Assembly (NCBI RefSeq): GCF_009870125.1
Contig: NC_046681.1
Span: forward strand, 17,125,001-17,189,000
Origin: Drosophila pseudoobscura
Lineage: Eukaryota; Arthropoda; Insecta; Diptera; Drosophilidae
Direction of reading: 5' to 3'
DNA: 64,000 nucleotides
Positions 48,277-60,051 of this stretch are shown piece by piece. Every line of letters begins with the position of its first letter. Within the stretch, counting starts at the first letter, position 1. The notes under the pieces were generated by a model, which was not told the DNA's origin, searched no databases, and saw nothing but the letters and a program-made list of their open reading frames with translations. Both the position numbers and the translations under genes were made by a program.

Positions 48277-51200
48277 ATGATAAATCCAAAATGTGTGCAG
48301 CACGCTCATATCCAACAAGGTGATGAAACAGTAAACATTGAGAATATTATTCGAGCTGTGCCTCCTACAAACTCTGCCATAGGAGAATCGGTCGAGACTA
48401 ACATGATCGATCAAGAAGCCCAGTCCCCCAAATCCACTCACGATGGCGATCTTCAAGTAAGCAATATAAATAAAATCTGCAGTTACACATGTACATAAAT
48501 ATGTAAATTCAAACAGTGAGTCGAAAAGCATATCGACTGCCATTAATCAAAATATTTCCAAGAGGGCATTAGCAAAGAATTTAAAATACCAAGATATTGC
48601 ATCAGGAGTAAAATCAAATTCAATTTTCGTTCGATGTACTTCAATTCTCTCTTGGTCTGTCCTTCGTCTCTGACCGTGGCTCCGCCGCATACAAGGCTTC
48701 GCTGCACTGACTGAACAGACGTAGTCGTGTAGGCAACGTTTTGGTTTGGAATTGATCAGTTTTTTGGTGGTCTCTTCTCCAAAATTGTTCCACTCTTCAG
48801 CTTTCAAGTTGTTGCAAGATTCTCGATCTACATAGCATATATGTTCCTTAAATTTAAAAGAATTTGTTAGTTTGACGAATTTGTGTATGTTCGGGCACCA
48901 GGTCCGAAGCATGTCTGGCTTACAATAAGATAAAATAAATAAATATTGTTAAAGAAAGCTGATCTTAACTCGGAATCTTACACGAGTGTAGTATAAATCT
49001 TTTGAGAGAAAATCTATGCCTTTAAAAATGTTCAAGATGGGGTAATATATTGCAAAACATATCTTTTCAGCATTTTCACAAAAAAGTTACAAAGTGTAAC
49101 ACTAAAACCCTTGTCTTTCATGGAAACAAAGACATTTAAAAGCATCTAGAAACATCCCTGCTTTTTAATGCCTTTGTGGGTGTTAGTGCTATGAGCACCC
49201 GTTTTACTTACCTTCATATTTTTATCCGCGAAATTGTCATAATTATTTCTCATTTCAACCTTCCTACGCTATTTGCTGGAGTTGGTGGTGGCTCTGCATC
49301 ATTCTAGTGTCATTATTGTGGTTCTAACGAGCTACTTTTGTCAAGTTGGCGGGCAGCTACATGGTCGTGCTGTTTCCGCATTTATTTGTGTCAGTACCTT
49401 CTGCTTTTATGCAGTGGCAGTGGAAGCTTTGGCTTCTTAAGTGTACTGCCCATTGTTTTTCTTTCCGTGCCTTTTAAAATACTTGTGCCTACCGTTTTTT
49501 CTATCATTTCGAAAACTTTAAAGCGCTCTTACCATCATTAAAAGCAATGGCAGTCACGTACGGAATACGTGGCGCAAACCATCGTTCCCGATTGCAAAGA
49601 TTATTCATTACATCAAAAAGTAGCAGAAAAGTTAATTTTATGTAGTCGCACTAGCAACAGAAAAGGATCGAGAGATCGGCTAAGGATCCTGAGCCGGCTA
49701 AGATCAACTGGATAAGTTGGTAATTCGGTAACGGCGGGGACGAGAGAACATCAACTGAAGATGGCGGGAGCCGATAAAGCTAAAAATATTGTATACCCAG
49801 AAGAATTTCAAAATTAAACTTAGGACCGCTAGTATCAAATAAATTGTTAATAGGAGTTATTGGCTGATATCGCTGACTACAGGAAGATAACACATTGAGA
49901 TCAATCTCGTAGTCAGTTCATTTGGCTGTGCATGACCAAAATACATTGATAATTATCTTAGGATCCGACATATACATAAATATTTATTTACAGGTGCTAT
50001 CAACAATACAGAAAGATCTATCACCATTGCCCAAAAAACGTAATACTATCTCCACGGACGAATTATTTGATGCAAAGAGAGTCAAATTGGACACCAAGTC
50101 CCTCAAAACTAAAAGACCTGGCTTGACCGATGAAAAATATGATGAGACATCTTATTACTTTGAAAACGGTAAAAACGTTTACATTAAATAAATATATTGT
50201 TGATGATTTTGTATACTTTTAAGGTCTTCGGAAGGTTTATCCCTACTTTTTCACGTTCACGACATTTACAAAAGGGCGTTGGGTTGGCGAGAAAATCTTA
50301 GACGTGTTTGCTCGTGAGTTCCGTGCGCATCCTGCAGAAGAATATAAGCGCAGTATAGAGACTGGAAAACTAACCGTAAATTATGAAAAAGTTCCTGTAG
50401 ACTATAGACTAAAGCACAATGATCTACTTGCAAATATCGTTCATAGGTATACAAGTATATATTTACGCTCTATAGAGGGAGCCAAAAGTACCAAACTTTC
50501 GAAACTTCAAACGGACTAAACTGACTAATTCAGCTATTAAATCCTAACAATTTAACTACTTCTCATCTTCCCACGTATAAAGAAGCCATGAATTGCTCTT
50601 TTGAAGAACGATTGATACGACTATACTACAGTTTAAAATAGTCAAAAATGAATATTTTGACCCTGATGCGTAATTTCTATTCCCCTAAGGCAACTTTTTA
50701 TCACTTGGCGGTTTGAAGTTTCAAAAGTTTGGGACTTTTGGCCGACTCCAATGCAAAAAGCACGTTAAAAAATTGCAGTTAAATATATTTTGTATTATAG
50801 GCATGAAGTCCCTGTAAGTCTGCAGTCTATTACTATAGTGCACATGGATGAAGACATTGTGGTTGTAAATAAGCCAGCCTCAATACCAGTAAGTCCATTA
50901 CAACACAATAACTGATCGCAAAGAAAATGTCCTGAAACGAACAAAATTACCAGGTACATCCGTGTGGTCGGTATAGACATAATACTGTGGTGTTCATACT
51001 GGCAAAGTCGCACAACCTAAAAAATCTAAGAACTATACACCGACTAGATCGTCTTACATCTGGCCTTCTTATATTTGGTCGCACCTCAAAGAAAGCCCGG
51101 GAATTGGAACAACAAATAAGAAATAGACAAGTACAAAAGGAATATGTTTGTCGCGTGGAGGGTCGTTTTCCTGAGTAAGCTACACAATTGCCGTAGTAAT

Positions 51201-52366
51201 TACGCTATACCATACATTCTTTTTACAGTGGGATAATTGAATGCAATGAACCTATTCAAGTTGTCAGCTACAAAATTGGAGTTTGTAGGGTATCGCCAAA
51301 CGGCAAAGACTGCAGGACAACGTTCCGAAGAATTTCTGAAGTTGGTGACTGTAGCATTGTTCTGTGCAAACCACTCACCGGACGCATGCACCAAATAAGA
51401 GTACATCTGCAATATTTAGGTAAGAATTTATTTAGGTACATTTCTAATGCTGATAAGAACATTGACTCTTTTACTGGCAGGTTACCCCATTGTAAATGAT
51501 CCCTTGTACAACCACGAAGTCTTTGGGCCCTCTAAGGGACGAGGAGGCGACATTGGAGGAAAAAGTGACGAACAGCTGATCAACAATCTAATCAAAATTC
51601 ATAATGCCGAGAATTGGTTGGGAGTTGAAGAAGGCGGAGATGTGTTAATGGGAAATCCATTAAAGTGTGAAATAAAAACTTCTGTACCAAACGAAGATTT
51701 AATTGAGATTGGAGCTCAGAATTCGAAAATAACATCAATGGTTGCTTCAATTACAGAAGTACGTACAATTCAATCCGTTGAAGCAGACATTTTTTAAAAA
51801 TCATCTTTCTACTTTATAGGCTCCCCCCCAGACTGGTCATGAAGAACCAATCGACCCATTTGATTTAAATAAAACAACATATGATCCACATTGCCATGAG
51901 TGCAAAGTTAACTATAGAGATCCCAATGCCAAAGATCTGCTCATGTACCTGCATGCTTGGAAATATAAGGTTAATCACATTGTCATTTTTTTTTTCTGGT
52001 TCGATTTAAAAACAGTTTTTTTTTACCAAGAAGCCCGCGTAACTTTGCGATCTATTATATATGTATAGACACATTTTACAGTCTTTTTTCGTAAATAAGC
52101 ATAGATATAGTATCTAGATATGAATGTTTTGGTCGTGCAACTTCAAGGGCTTATAAAATTCGTCACTCAAACATACACCTTACTGGTCGTACTTACGATA
52201 TTTATGTACTTAAGATTTAAAATGTTTAACTTGCACATAATTAATATTGCATAGTAATACATATCCAAAATTGTTATATTTGCAGGGTGTCGACTGGGAG
52301 TACAGAACAGAGCTGCCGGACTGGGCTTGTAAAGAGCTCATTGATTATGATACTATAGACCAGTAG
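48277..52366 (+). CDS. RluA-1 or RluA-2: RluA/RPUSD2-family pseudouridine synthase (plus copy)
   Basis: Nine exons: 48277-48456, 49994-50168, 50224-50446, 50801-50888, 50954-51174, 51229-51419, 51481-51758, 51820-51969, 52286-52366; 1587 nt, 528 aa. I chose the ATG at 48277 because the frame upstream of it has only GTG codons. Signature blocks: LRKVYPYFFTFTTFTKGRWVGE, VVVNKPASIPVHPCGRYRHNT, catalytic Asp in [34 protein letters not shown], and the C-terminal DPHCHECKVNYRDP...YLHAWKYKGVDWEYR module shared with human RPUSD2. The N-terminal ~60 residues are Asn/Gln-rich and unconserved. Most exon lengths and phases equal those of the minus-strand paralogue, except that the latter has an extra intron where this gene has a single 175-nt exon. 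Predicted RNA pseudouridine synthase. Confidence 0.9.
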
Positions 52367-53169
52367 ATGGTACTACCTACTACTGAACGTACGAAAGAGA
52401 CAAGCAGCAAGCAAGAAACCAAACGGCTTCGTAAGTGTTGACTACGCACTACAAAATATGTGAATGGATGCGTCCCAACGTAAACCAACAAATACATATA
52501 TTTTAAAACCAATCAATCTATAGTTTTGTAAAAGGTGTCTAAAAATAGACCGACAAAATTTAATTAGGCTATTACATTTCGGGATCGACATCTCGTCCAC
52601 CAAGCTGAGGCCCACAGTCGTATAGCCAAGACATAGAGGCCATACTGCTCTTTCATCTCGCTTGCGCACTTACTATGCGTCAACTGACAATTTGTACGAC
52701 TCAATTCAAAAAATCTGTACTAAATGTTATAATGGGAATTCACACACATATTCAAGAATGTAACGAGTTCGCTTCAGGCGAATATTCTTCTCGTTTGGTT
52801 AGGTAGTTGGGGAGTTGGGCTTCAAAGTGCAATAGTTGCAGGCAAAGGCATGATGTCGCATGAACTACACATAGTACAACAAATCCGAGATACACAACTA
52901 AACTCGATTCCTTCTTTCAGTTTTGTTCCTCTCGTCATATAAACAGCTTTTCATGGCGACAGACTACTGGGAGAAGATACGATTTAAGCCAGGTCACAGT
53001 AAACACGTGAGATACTTGGCTGATTAGTGGACGGAGGCGGAAAGACCATTGACACTTGAGAATCGCAGGGAGTAAACATTGTCCATTATAATGTGGAATG
53101 TGCTAAGTGTGTATAAGCAACAAATTTTCATTTCATAAATATATATTTTTATATAATATAAACATAAAT
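52367..53169. other. Intergenic, 3' of RluA
   Basis: Mainly AT-rich, holding the RluA 3' UTR at its left and no recognisable gene. It ends at the left tip of the foldback element. Confidence 0.4.
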
Positions 53170-53545
53170 ACCTTGTTGAAGGTTACTGGAAAACCCATGA
53201 CCCCCAATAAAGACTACAAATTGTTTAATACTGCTGAGAGCCTTTTTCATGAAATATCTTCCCGGAAAAGCGGCACGAGGCTTTAAATTTAACTTTCCCG
53301 ACTCCTGCGGCACTTTAAATTATTTAAAGCGGGCGCCCTCTTGTTGAACCAAGTGCCCTTACCCGTTTTAGTGTTGACGGATCGATACTGCATCCACGAT
53401 CGCGTGCATCGCGCCAGCAGCTGGTACATTATTTATGTATGTACCTGCACTTTTTACGACGTGCGATGTACGTAAGTTTTTCTCGTTTCCACTTATTCAT
53501 CTTTTGCATTGACTATTTTGGCTCTTCTTTTTTTATTCCCTCCAG

Positions 53546-53760
53546 CTCTATTGGCCGAAACCACCTCTGGCTACAAACTGATATGCCGCGATCCTCTTCT
53601 CTTACCCCGTCAGGTAAAGTTATTAAGTTATTATTTATTCATTTACTTTATTTACCTCTTTCTTTCATTTCATCAGTTCGCTCCATCCGGTGGCCAGGAA
53701 TACGTCTTTCGTGCCCATCATCGTGTACCAGGGGCTTCAAGTTTTGGTCTTCCGGTTGAT
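53546..53760 (+). other. Spliced-exon-like segment in left arm of the foldback
   Basis: A pyrimidine-rich TTATTCCCTCCAG acceptor, a 68-nt open exon (53546-53613; ALLAETTSGYKLICRDPLLL in one frame), a GTAAAG donor, a 63-nt intron ending TTTCATTTCATCAG, and a further open exon from 53677 (FAPSGGQEYVFRAHHRVPG). The mirror copy in the right arm (56200-56441, minus strand) preserves the same sites. No known protein was recognised. It could be a captured host-gene fragment or chance. Confidence 0.45.
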
Positions 53761-56198
53761 ATGCGCTCCATGACGGCTGCTCCTGTGACCGGTGCCACGA
53801 GTCCGTGCGCCACTCGGGACATGATACAAGGCGCGCGAGGCTCTGTCCTTTTGCCTGGGCGACCTTTAGGTCCCTCCACTGCCATAGCTCTTCCTTCCAC
53901 CCCATGCTGTTTTCTCCGCCTTTCTAGTCCGCTCGCCGTCGGTACCTTCTCCGCGGTTTATGCCGCCGTAGCCCTTCGTCCTCTCGGGAGGTCCAAGGGA
54001 TGTGTTCCTGGCTGGACTGTGACTGGCTGTCTTGCTGCGGGCCATAGCTATGATGCCGCTGCTTCGTCGATAAGTCGACCCTGCCCGTGCTCTGCAGGGA
54101 CATAACGCGAATCAAATCAGTATATAATGTAGGATAGTCCTTCACAGAGGACTTATGTACCCTACGCTTTGCCACAAACCGAGTCGTATTCGATTTCACC
54201 CTGCTGATGGAGTCCTACCCAAACACTAAGGATGCGTATTCGGGACAGACCGAGTCCTATCCCAGCTAGACGCAATCGTCTCTCAGCAGAACAGAATCGC
54301 ACCCCTCGCAAGATGCGAACCTAGCAAGCCATCGTCATTCTTCGACCTGGCCATTGACAAGAAGGACTTTAACAATGGAAACTATGGGAGGGGCTACGCG
54401 GGCTACTGGATTCTAAATATATCTCGTTGTTGTTAGGTTTAAGGATATACGCTTCCATTCATTTAGATAGTAGGCACAAATGTTTTCCACTTGTTTATTT
54501 ATTTATACTAAGCTAAGTTTTGATGAATAAAACTATTGAAAAGTTATCCTTGATGTATCCTGTATGTGGGAGAATACCGATTACAAAAATGGCGGGGCAC
54601 GCCTAGATCTGTTCACGAATAGCGGAAAAAAACTAAATATTTTTGATAAGGGAACATTTTTTTGATCCTTGATAAGGACTTCATCAAATCAGGAACATTT
54701 TTCCGAACACAGGAAGCCGTCGTACGTCCCGATCGGCCAACAAGAGAAAACTAAGTATGTATAGTTGGGGTGGTTGGAGTCCTTACCAAAGGATCAAGGA
54801 CATTTTTCTGATCACGGAGGGCCATGACACGCCCCGTTCTTGCGACAAATAAGGGAACAAACAAGATATATATGTCTGGAGAAAATACCTTTGATCCTTG
54901 GTCCTTGAAAAGGACTTCATAAAATTAGGGACATTTTTCCGAGCTCAGGAAGCCTTCGCACGCCCAAATCAGCCCACAAATAAGGGAGAAAAGAAAACTG
55001 GTTCCATTTGTTATTTTTGAAAATTTAGTTCAAGAAATCACCGAAAAGGGCGAAAATCAAATGGCCAAAAACTGGATGGGACACCAGGCCAACAGAAATC
55101 AGTAGAAAGTCGCTGAATTTTTTAAAAATTGTTGATCCCCCAAAAGTATGCACCAATTTTTTTTCACTCGCTGCAGTTGCTTGCTGCTGATTTCTGTTCG
55201 CCTGGTATCCCATCCAGATTTTGGCCATTTGACGGGAGGTTTTTCCCTTTGTACGGTGGCGCGCCCATCGGCGATTTCTTGAACTACATTTTTAAAGCCA
55301 GTTATAAGCCCGTTTTGTTTTCTCCGTTATTTGTGGGCCGATTTGGGCGTGCGACGGCTTCCTGTGATCGGAAAAATGTCCCTGATTTTATAGAGTCCTT
55401 ATTAAGGACCAAGGATCAAGGATAATTTCCCAAGACATATATATCTTGTTTTTTCCGTTATTCATGGGCCCATCGGGGTGTGCGATATTTTCCTGTGATC
55501 GGAAAATATCCTTGATCCTTTGATGAGGACTCCGAATTACGTATTTACGTTTCTTGGCTGTTTGTGGACTAATCTAGGCGTGCGACGGCTTCCTGAGATC
55601 AGAAATATATTCCTGACTTAATGAAGTCCTTTCAAGGCCCAAGGATATCAAGGATCAAAAATATTCATTTTTTCCGCTTTTTATAGGCCGATCTGACGGC
55701 TGTGTGACGGCTTCCTGTGTTCGGAAAAATGCCCTGGTTTGATGGTGTCCATATCAAGATCAAGGACATTTTCCCTTATCAAAAATATTTTATTTTTCCG
55801 CTTTTTGTGAAGCAATCTGGGAATGCCACGCCTTTTTGTAATTGGGATAACTTCCGCCATACAGGATACAGCAAGGATAATTTTTTTTCTTAATTTTATT
55901 CATCAAAACTTATAAGGACGCCATATTATCGACTCAGCGGCATCATGGCTATGGCCCGCAGCAAGACAGCCAGAGGCTGCCACAGTCAAGCCAGGAGCAC
56001 ATTCCTAGGACATCCCCAGAAGTCCAGAAGCTACGGCGGTATAACCCGCGGAGGATGTAACGACGGCGAGCAGAGCCAGAGCCTCGCGAGCGTCCAGAGG
56101 GGAGTACGGCATCGTGGCCCCGTGCACAGGACCAGGCCCCGGTCAGTTGCCTGGAGTGGACTGCCGTCAAGGAGCGCACATTCGCTCATATCAACCGG

Positions 56199-56441
56199 AA
56201 GAACAAAAGCGTGAAGCTCCGGTAAACGATGATGGGCACGAAAGACGTATTCCTGGCCACCGGATGGAGCGAACTGATGAAATGAAAGGAAGAGGTAAAT
56301 AAAGTAAATGACTAAATAATAACTTAATAACTTTACCTGACGGGGTAAGAGAAGGGGATCGCGGCATATCAGTTTGTGGCCAGAGGTGGTTTCGGCCAAT
56401 AGAGCTGGAGGGAATAAAAAAAGAAGAGCCAAAATAGTCAA
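56199..56441 (-). other. Mirror copy of the exon-like segment in right arm
   Basis: Reverse-strand counterpart of the left-arm segment, with the donor at 56336-56335 and the same 63-nt intron and acceptor. The reading frame stays open across it (ETTSGHKLICRDPLLLPRQ then APSGGQEYVFRAHHRLPEL). Differences between the arms are scattered substitutions. Confidence 0.45.
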
Positions 56442-56832
56442 TGCAAAAGATGAATAAGTGGAAACGACAAAAACTTACGTACGTCGTACGTCGTAAAAAG
56501 TGCAGGTACATAAATAATGTACCAGCTGCTGGCGCGATGCACGCGATCGTGGATGCAGTATCGATCCGTCAACACTAAAACGGGTAAGGCCGCTTGGTTC
56601 AACACGAGGGTGCCCGCGTTAACTGATTTAAAGTGGGAAAATCACAAGAGGGCCGCAGGACTCGGGAAAGTTACATTTAAAGCCTCGGACTGCTCATGCT
56701 CTCAAAAGAAATAAACAATTCGTAATCTCTAATAGGAGCTGGGATCATGGCTTTTCAATTAACTTTCAACAGGGTTCCAGGGTCATCGGCTCAGGCTACC
56801 ACCTCGTCAGAACGTCAGAGCGTAGAACAGCT

Positions 56833-56926
56833 GGTCACACTCTGCTGCTATCGAAATACGACAAGGTATATTTCGGTATGTTTCTGATGTTTGGTCGGTA
56901 TATTTAATAGGTCCGCGGTCACACTG
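56833..56926 (+). promoter_or_regulatory. Grip75 promoter module: two Motif 1 sites and Motif 6-like boxes
   Basis: GGTCACACT occurs at 56833-56841 and 56917-56925. Between them lie repeated GGTATATTT/GGTATGTTT boxes resembling Ohler Motif 6. The Grip75 ATG is 78 bp further on. The reverse complement aligns over about 90 bases with the modules upstream of piwi and Cog4. Confidence 0.65.
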
Positions 56927-57003
56927 GTCGTGACACTGATGCGATCTGTCGCGTTGAACAAAATAAACAAAATAAAGCTGGTGGTAATTAGGAAAGCTCC
57001 ACA

Positions 57004-60000
57004 ATGATACACGACTTATTGTTATCCTGCTTAACTAAGACAGGTTTGGGTATACAAAGTTTTATGGTAAGAATTGGTCGAGCATCTACTTACATATGTG
57101 TTGTACTTAACATAGAACTAAGTACCAATTTAAATAAATAGATAAATACTATGAACGATTACATTAATGTCAACTTATTGTATTTTAGGACAACAATGCT
57201 ATTGAACATTTTATCCATCCTTGCGAAAGACAACTATACATAGAAATTTTAAACATTATTAATGTTCTTCAAGAAGTTGTTCAGTTCACAGTTTTATTGA
57301 GATTAGATGAAGATGAAAGATGTAAAAGATTAATAATGAATGAAAATCACAACGTTGAAGGTAAGTTCAAGTAAACTTGTAAATGACTATAGCTTGTAAC
57401 GATGTATAATTTTATCGTAGAACTCCCACATGGTTTTTACTTCATAAATTTTGCCAAAGGCATCGAGGCAGCGCTTGAGGAATATTATGATAACATCATA
57501 CAGCTTGAAACATTTTGCTCAAAGAATAAGCCTAATTCGCTTGCATTTGTTCATGATGCTTTACAAGAAAAACTCCCAATTTTCCTTTTTTTGCGAAAAC
57601 TTATTTGCGAAATACGAATGCAAAAACTACATGGATGTACAATGCTCCATAGCCTACATCAACATTCAGAGCATGGAGATTTTCAACTGGAGAGAATTAC
57701 TAATATGCAAGTACCATAAAATCGACAAAGAGTGTTTATTATATCTATGTACTTCTTTTATAGAGTCATGAAGCCAGTCAAATTTGCATTTTTCTCAAGT
57801 CTGGCCCACTGGCTTATTTTTGGAGTGATCGACGATGTCCATTCAGAGTTTTTTATTAAATTCTCTCCACTCGATGAATCGTCCAATAATACCTCTTGCT
57901 CCAAATCCTCAGCTAATAACACCCGACTGGTAAGTTTCTAAAATCCGTAAACACATCTTTAATTTAAAATGAATGTGCTAATTTTTAGAATGCAGCTGCT
58001 AATTGTGAAGACTATATATGGCAATATGAAATCAATATGTGTCAACTGCCAGGATTTTTGTCTACCATCGTAGCTGAGAAAGTTCTATTCGTAGGACAAA
58101 CCATTCTTGTTTTTAAAATGGGACGAAGCTTTCAGAGAAACAATAAAAACGAGCACTGGGCTAACAATCTTTCTGATAGTACGCCCAATGATATTTACGA
58201 GCTGTGGAATGGCAAAGAATCTTTATTCTTTGGCATGGTAGAAGATCTGAATAACGATGAAAAAATTGATGTTTTTCATATCGAAAGCGTTATAAACGAA
58301 ATAAAGAAATACGTTAGCATGCGTTTGTCAGAGATAGCCCTAAATGAGGTTGATTTAGAACGCCAAATGGGATTAATAAAAGATTTCTATTTGTTAGGGC
58401 GCGGAGAGTTTTACTTAGAGTTTTTATCTCAACTAACCCGCGCTTCAGATGTCTACTGTGATTCCAGCTCAAAAAATTACACGAGATCCTTTGAGGTTCG
58501 TTTAAACAACACCTAAAATAATATATATGCATATATTTATATTACAATATGTCTCTTAATTGCAGCTTGCCGCAACTGTCATGGGCATTACGGATGATTT
58601 GGAAAATTTCTCACTAAGTGTTCAGAAAACTATCGGAGAGTTGGACGAAAACAGCGAGTTTCGAATCTTAGAAAATCTTCATTTAAAATATATTTATAAA
58701 TGGCCATTGAATCTTTTGTTTTCGCCAAAGGCAATTGAGCGATACAACCAGATATTTCGATTCCTATTGATAATTAGAAAACTTCAATACGACCTGCAAC
58801 AAGTTTGGAAAACACAGATATTGGCAGCAAAGTTGATGTCTGGACCCACAAACATGAAAATGATGAATCTCCTCAATCAACTTATGTTCTTTTTGAATAA
58901 TTTGCAGTATTACATTCAAGTGGATGTGCTCGAAAGTGAGTTGTTTGATATCTATATTGACTATATTGACATCTATATTACATATATTTTAGGTCAGTTC
59001 AGTATTTTGATAAATGTCATAAGGAAGAAAGCCGATTTTGAAGAAATACAACGGAAGCATACAGTATTTCTAGCGAATGTCCTTTCCCAGTGTTTCCTGC
59101 TTTCTGGTTCAAAGGACTCACAAATGAATTCTACACGAACAACATGCCAATCTCAAAACCCCATTTATGGCATAATTCTCGAACTCTTTTATATATGTGA
59201 ACAATTTAGCTGCATCAGCGCGAAGGAAAGCACATCCGATGGATTTCTAAAGGAGCTGGATAATCTAGAAGAAAGGTCGGATACTATCCAACATCTATTG
59301 GTTACTTTTGTAAAATATATTTAGGTTGGATTGAAGTTTGAGTACGATTTCAGAATGAGATTTGTTCCCGCACGCAAAGTCAATATAGCCATGTCCGCCG
59401 ATTATAACGACTGGGGTGTAGATCACAGTCAATCAAATGTATTTTTCATTGGGCTAAAAAGCTTCTTTTTTGATAAGAGTGAAGCATTTTGAAGCATATG
59501 AAGTTTATATATTCTGGATTATCATTAGTCTGTCTGTTTGTTTGTTCGTAGACATGACCCTTAGGCTTACTGTTCATAAATGAAGAGGGAAATAAACTAT
59601 TGCTCGTGGTGATTTTCACTGATTTCCATTCTCATTAAACGATACAGTATTGCTATCACTTTTGTCGACGTCCAAAAGAATCCCAAAATAATTCGTTAAA
59701 GAAAATATACTTTCCCTTACCTTAAACTCAAATTAACCACATTAGAGTGGAATGCCGTCGACAGTGATGGTTTTATACACAATTATTATTGTGCATTTAT
59801 TATTTACAGAGTAGATATCTACAGACTTTATGGTCTGGTTTTTTTTAATGCACATAGTAATGCTATGATTTTTTTATATTTTTAGGTTTGGCGTCCAAAT
59901 AGCGAGCCTTGTTCAATTACTACTGAACATCAAAACAGCATCTTGCTTGGGGCCGCTTTCTCAGCTTTTATTGCGATTGGATTTTAATCATTGGTTTAGT

Positions 60001-60021
60001 TCCACCCATAACATTTCCTAA
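57004..60021 (+). CDS. Grip75: Gamma-tubulin ring complex subunit Grip75 (GCP4)
   Basis: Eight exons: 57004-57066, 57189-57360, 57421-57706, 57764-57929, 57989-58495, 58566-58935, 58993-59275, 59886-60021; 1983 nt, 660 aa. It matches human GCP4 along its length: MIHDLLL start, QKLHGCTMLHSLHQHS, HSEFFIK, ILPSYIPVRVAEKILFVG-like region (MCQLPGFLSTIVAEKVLFVG), IKDFYLLGRGEFYLEFL, LMFFLNNLQYYIQVDVLES, and the C-terminal LSQLLLRLDFNHWF. The third intron uses a GC-AG border (GCAAGT), the only choice that keeps frame. The last intron starts inside an open frame at GTCGGA; reading through would truncate the protein 46 codons early in conserved sequence. The family forms the lateral wall of gamma-tubulin ring complexes at centrosomes. 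Convergent with Cog4. Confidence 0.93.
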
Positions 60022-60051
60022 ACTAAACCTGGAAATACTACATATAATAGT

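Larger units (their letters stand above)
53170..56775. mobile_element. Giant palindromic foldback-type element (3.6 kb)
   Basis: The whole segment is an imperfect inverted repeat centred near 55135. The left tip (CCTTGTTGAAGGTTA at 53171) matches the reversed right tip (CCCTGTTGAAAGTTA, ending about 56775), and similarity continues inward to the centre, giving arms of roughly 1.7-1.8 kb. The inner parts of the arms contain several imperfect tandem units with phrases such as GACATTTTTCCGA and CAGGAAGCC. There is no transposase-like ORF. Foldback and Galileo-type elements have this architecture. No target duplication was recognised. The outer arms contain an exon-intron-like segment, described separately. 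It lies 58 bp from the Grip75 promoter module. Confidence 0.85.

Noticed and set aside
48547..48912. 121-aa minus-strand ORF inside intron 1 of the plus RluA gene
   Set aside because: No recognisable domain, no promoter or poly(A) evidence; could be real but unsupported from sequence alone.
53509..54105. 198-aa and 136-aa ORFs in the foldback arms as full genes
   Set aside because: They run through intron-like sequence and differ in length between arms; only the short splice-bounded part is worth noting.
57451..57771. 106-aa alternative frame within Grip75 exon 3
   Set aside because: Shadow frame; the frame at 57421 carries the GCP4-like residues.
58560..59324. Grip75 ending at the TAG at 59322
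   Set aside because: This would lose the conserved GCP4 C-terminus, which is present at 59886-60021 and joins in frame from a donor at 59276.
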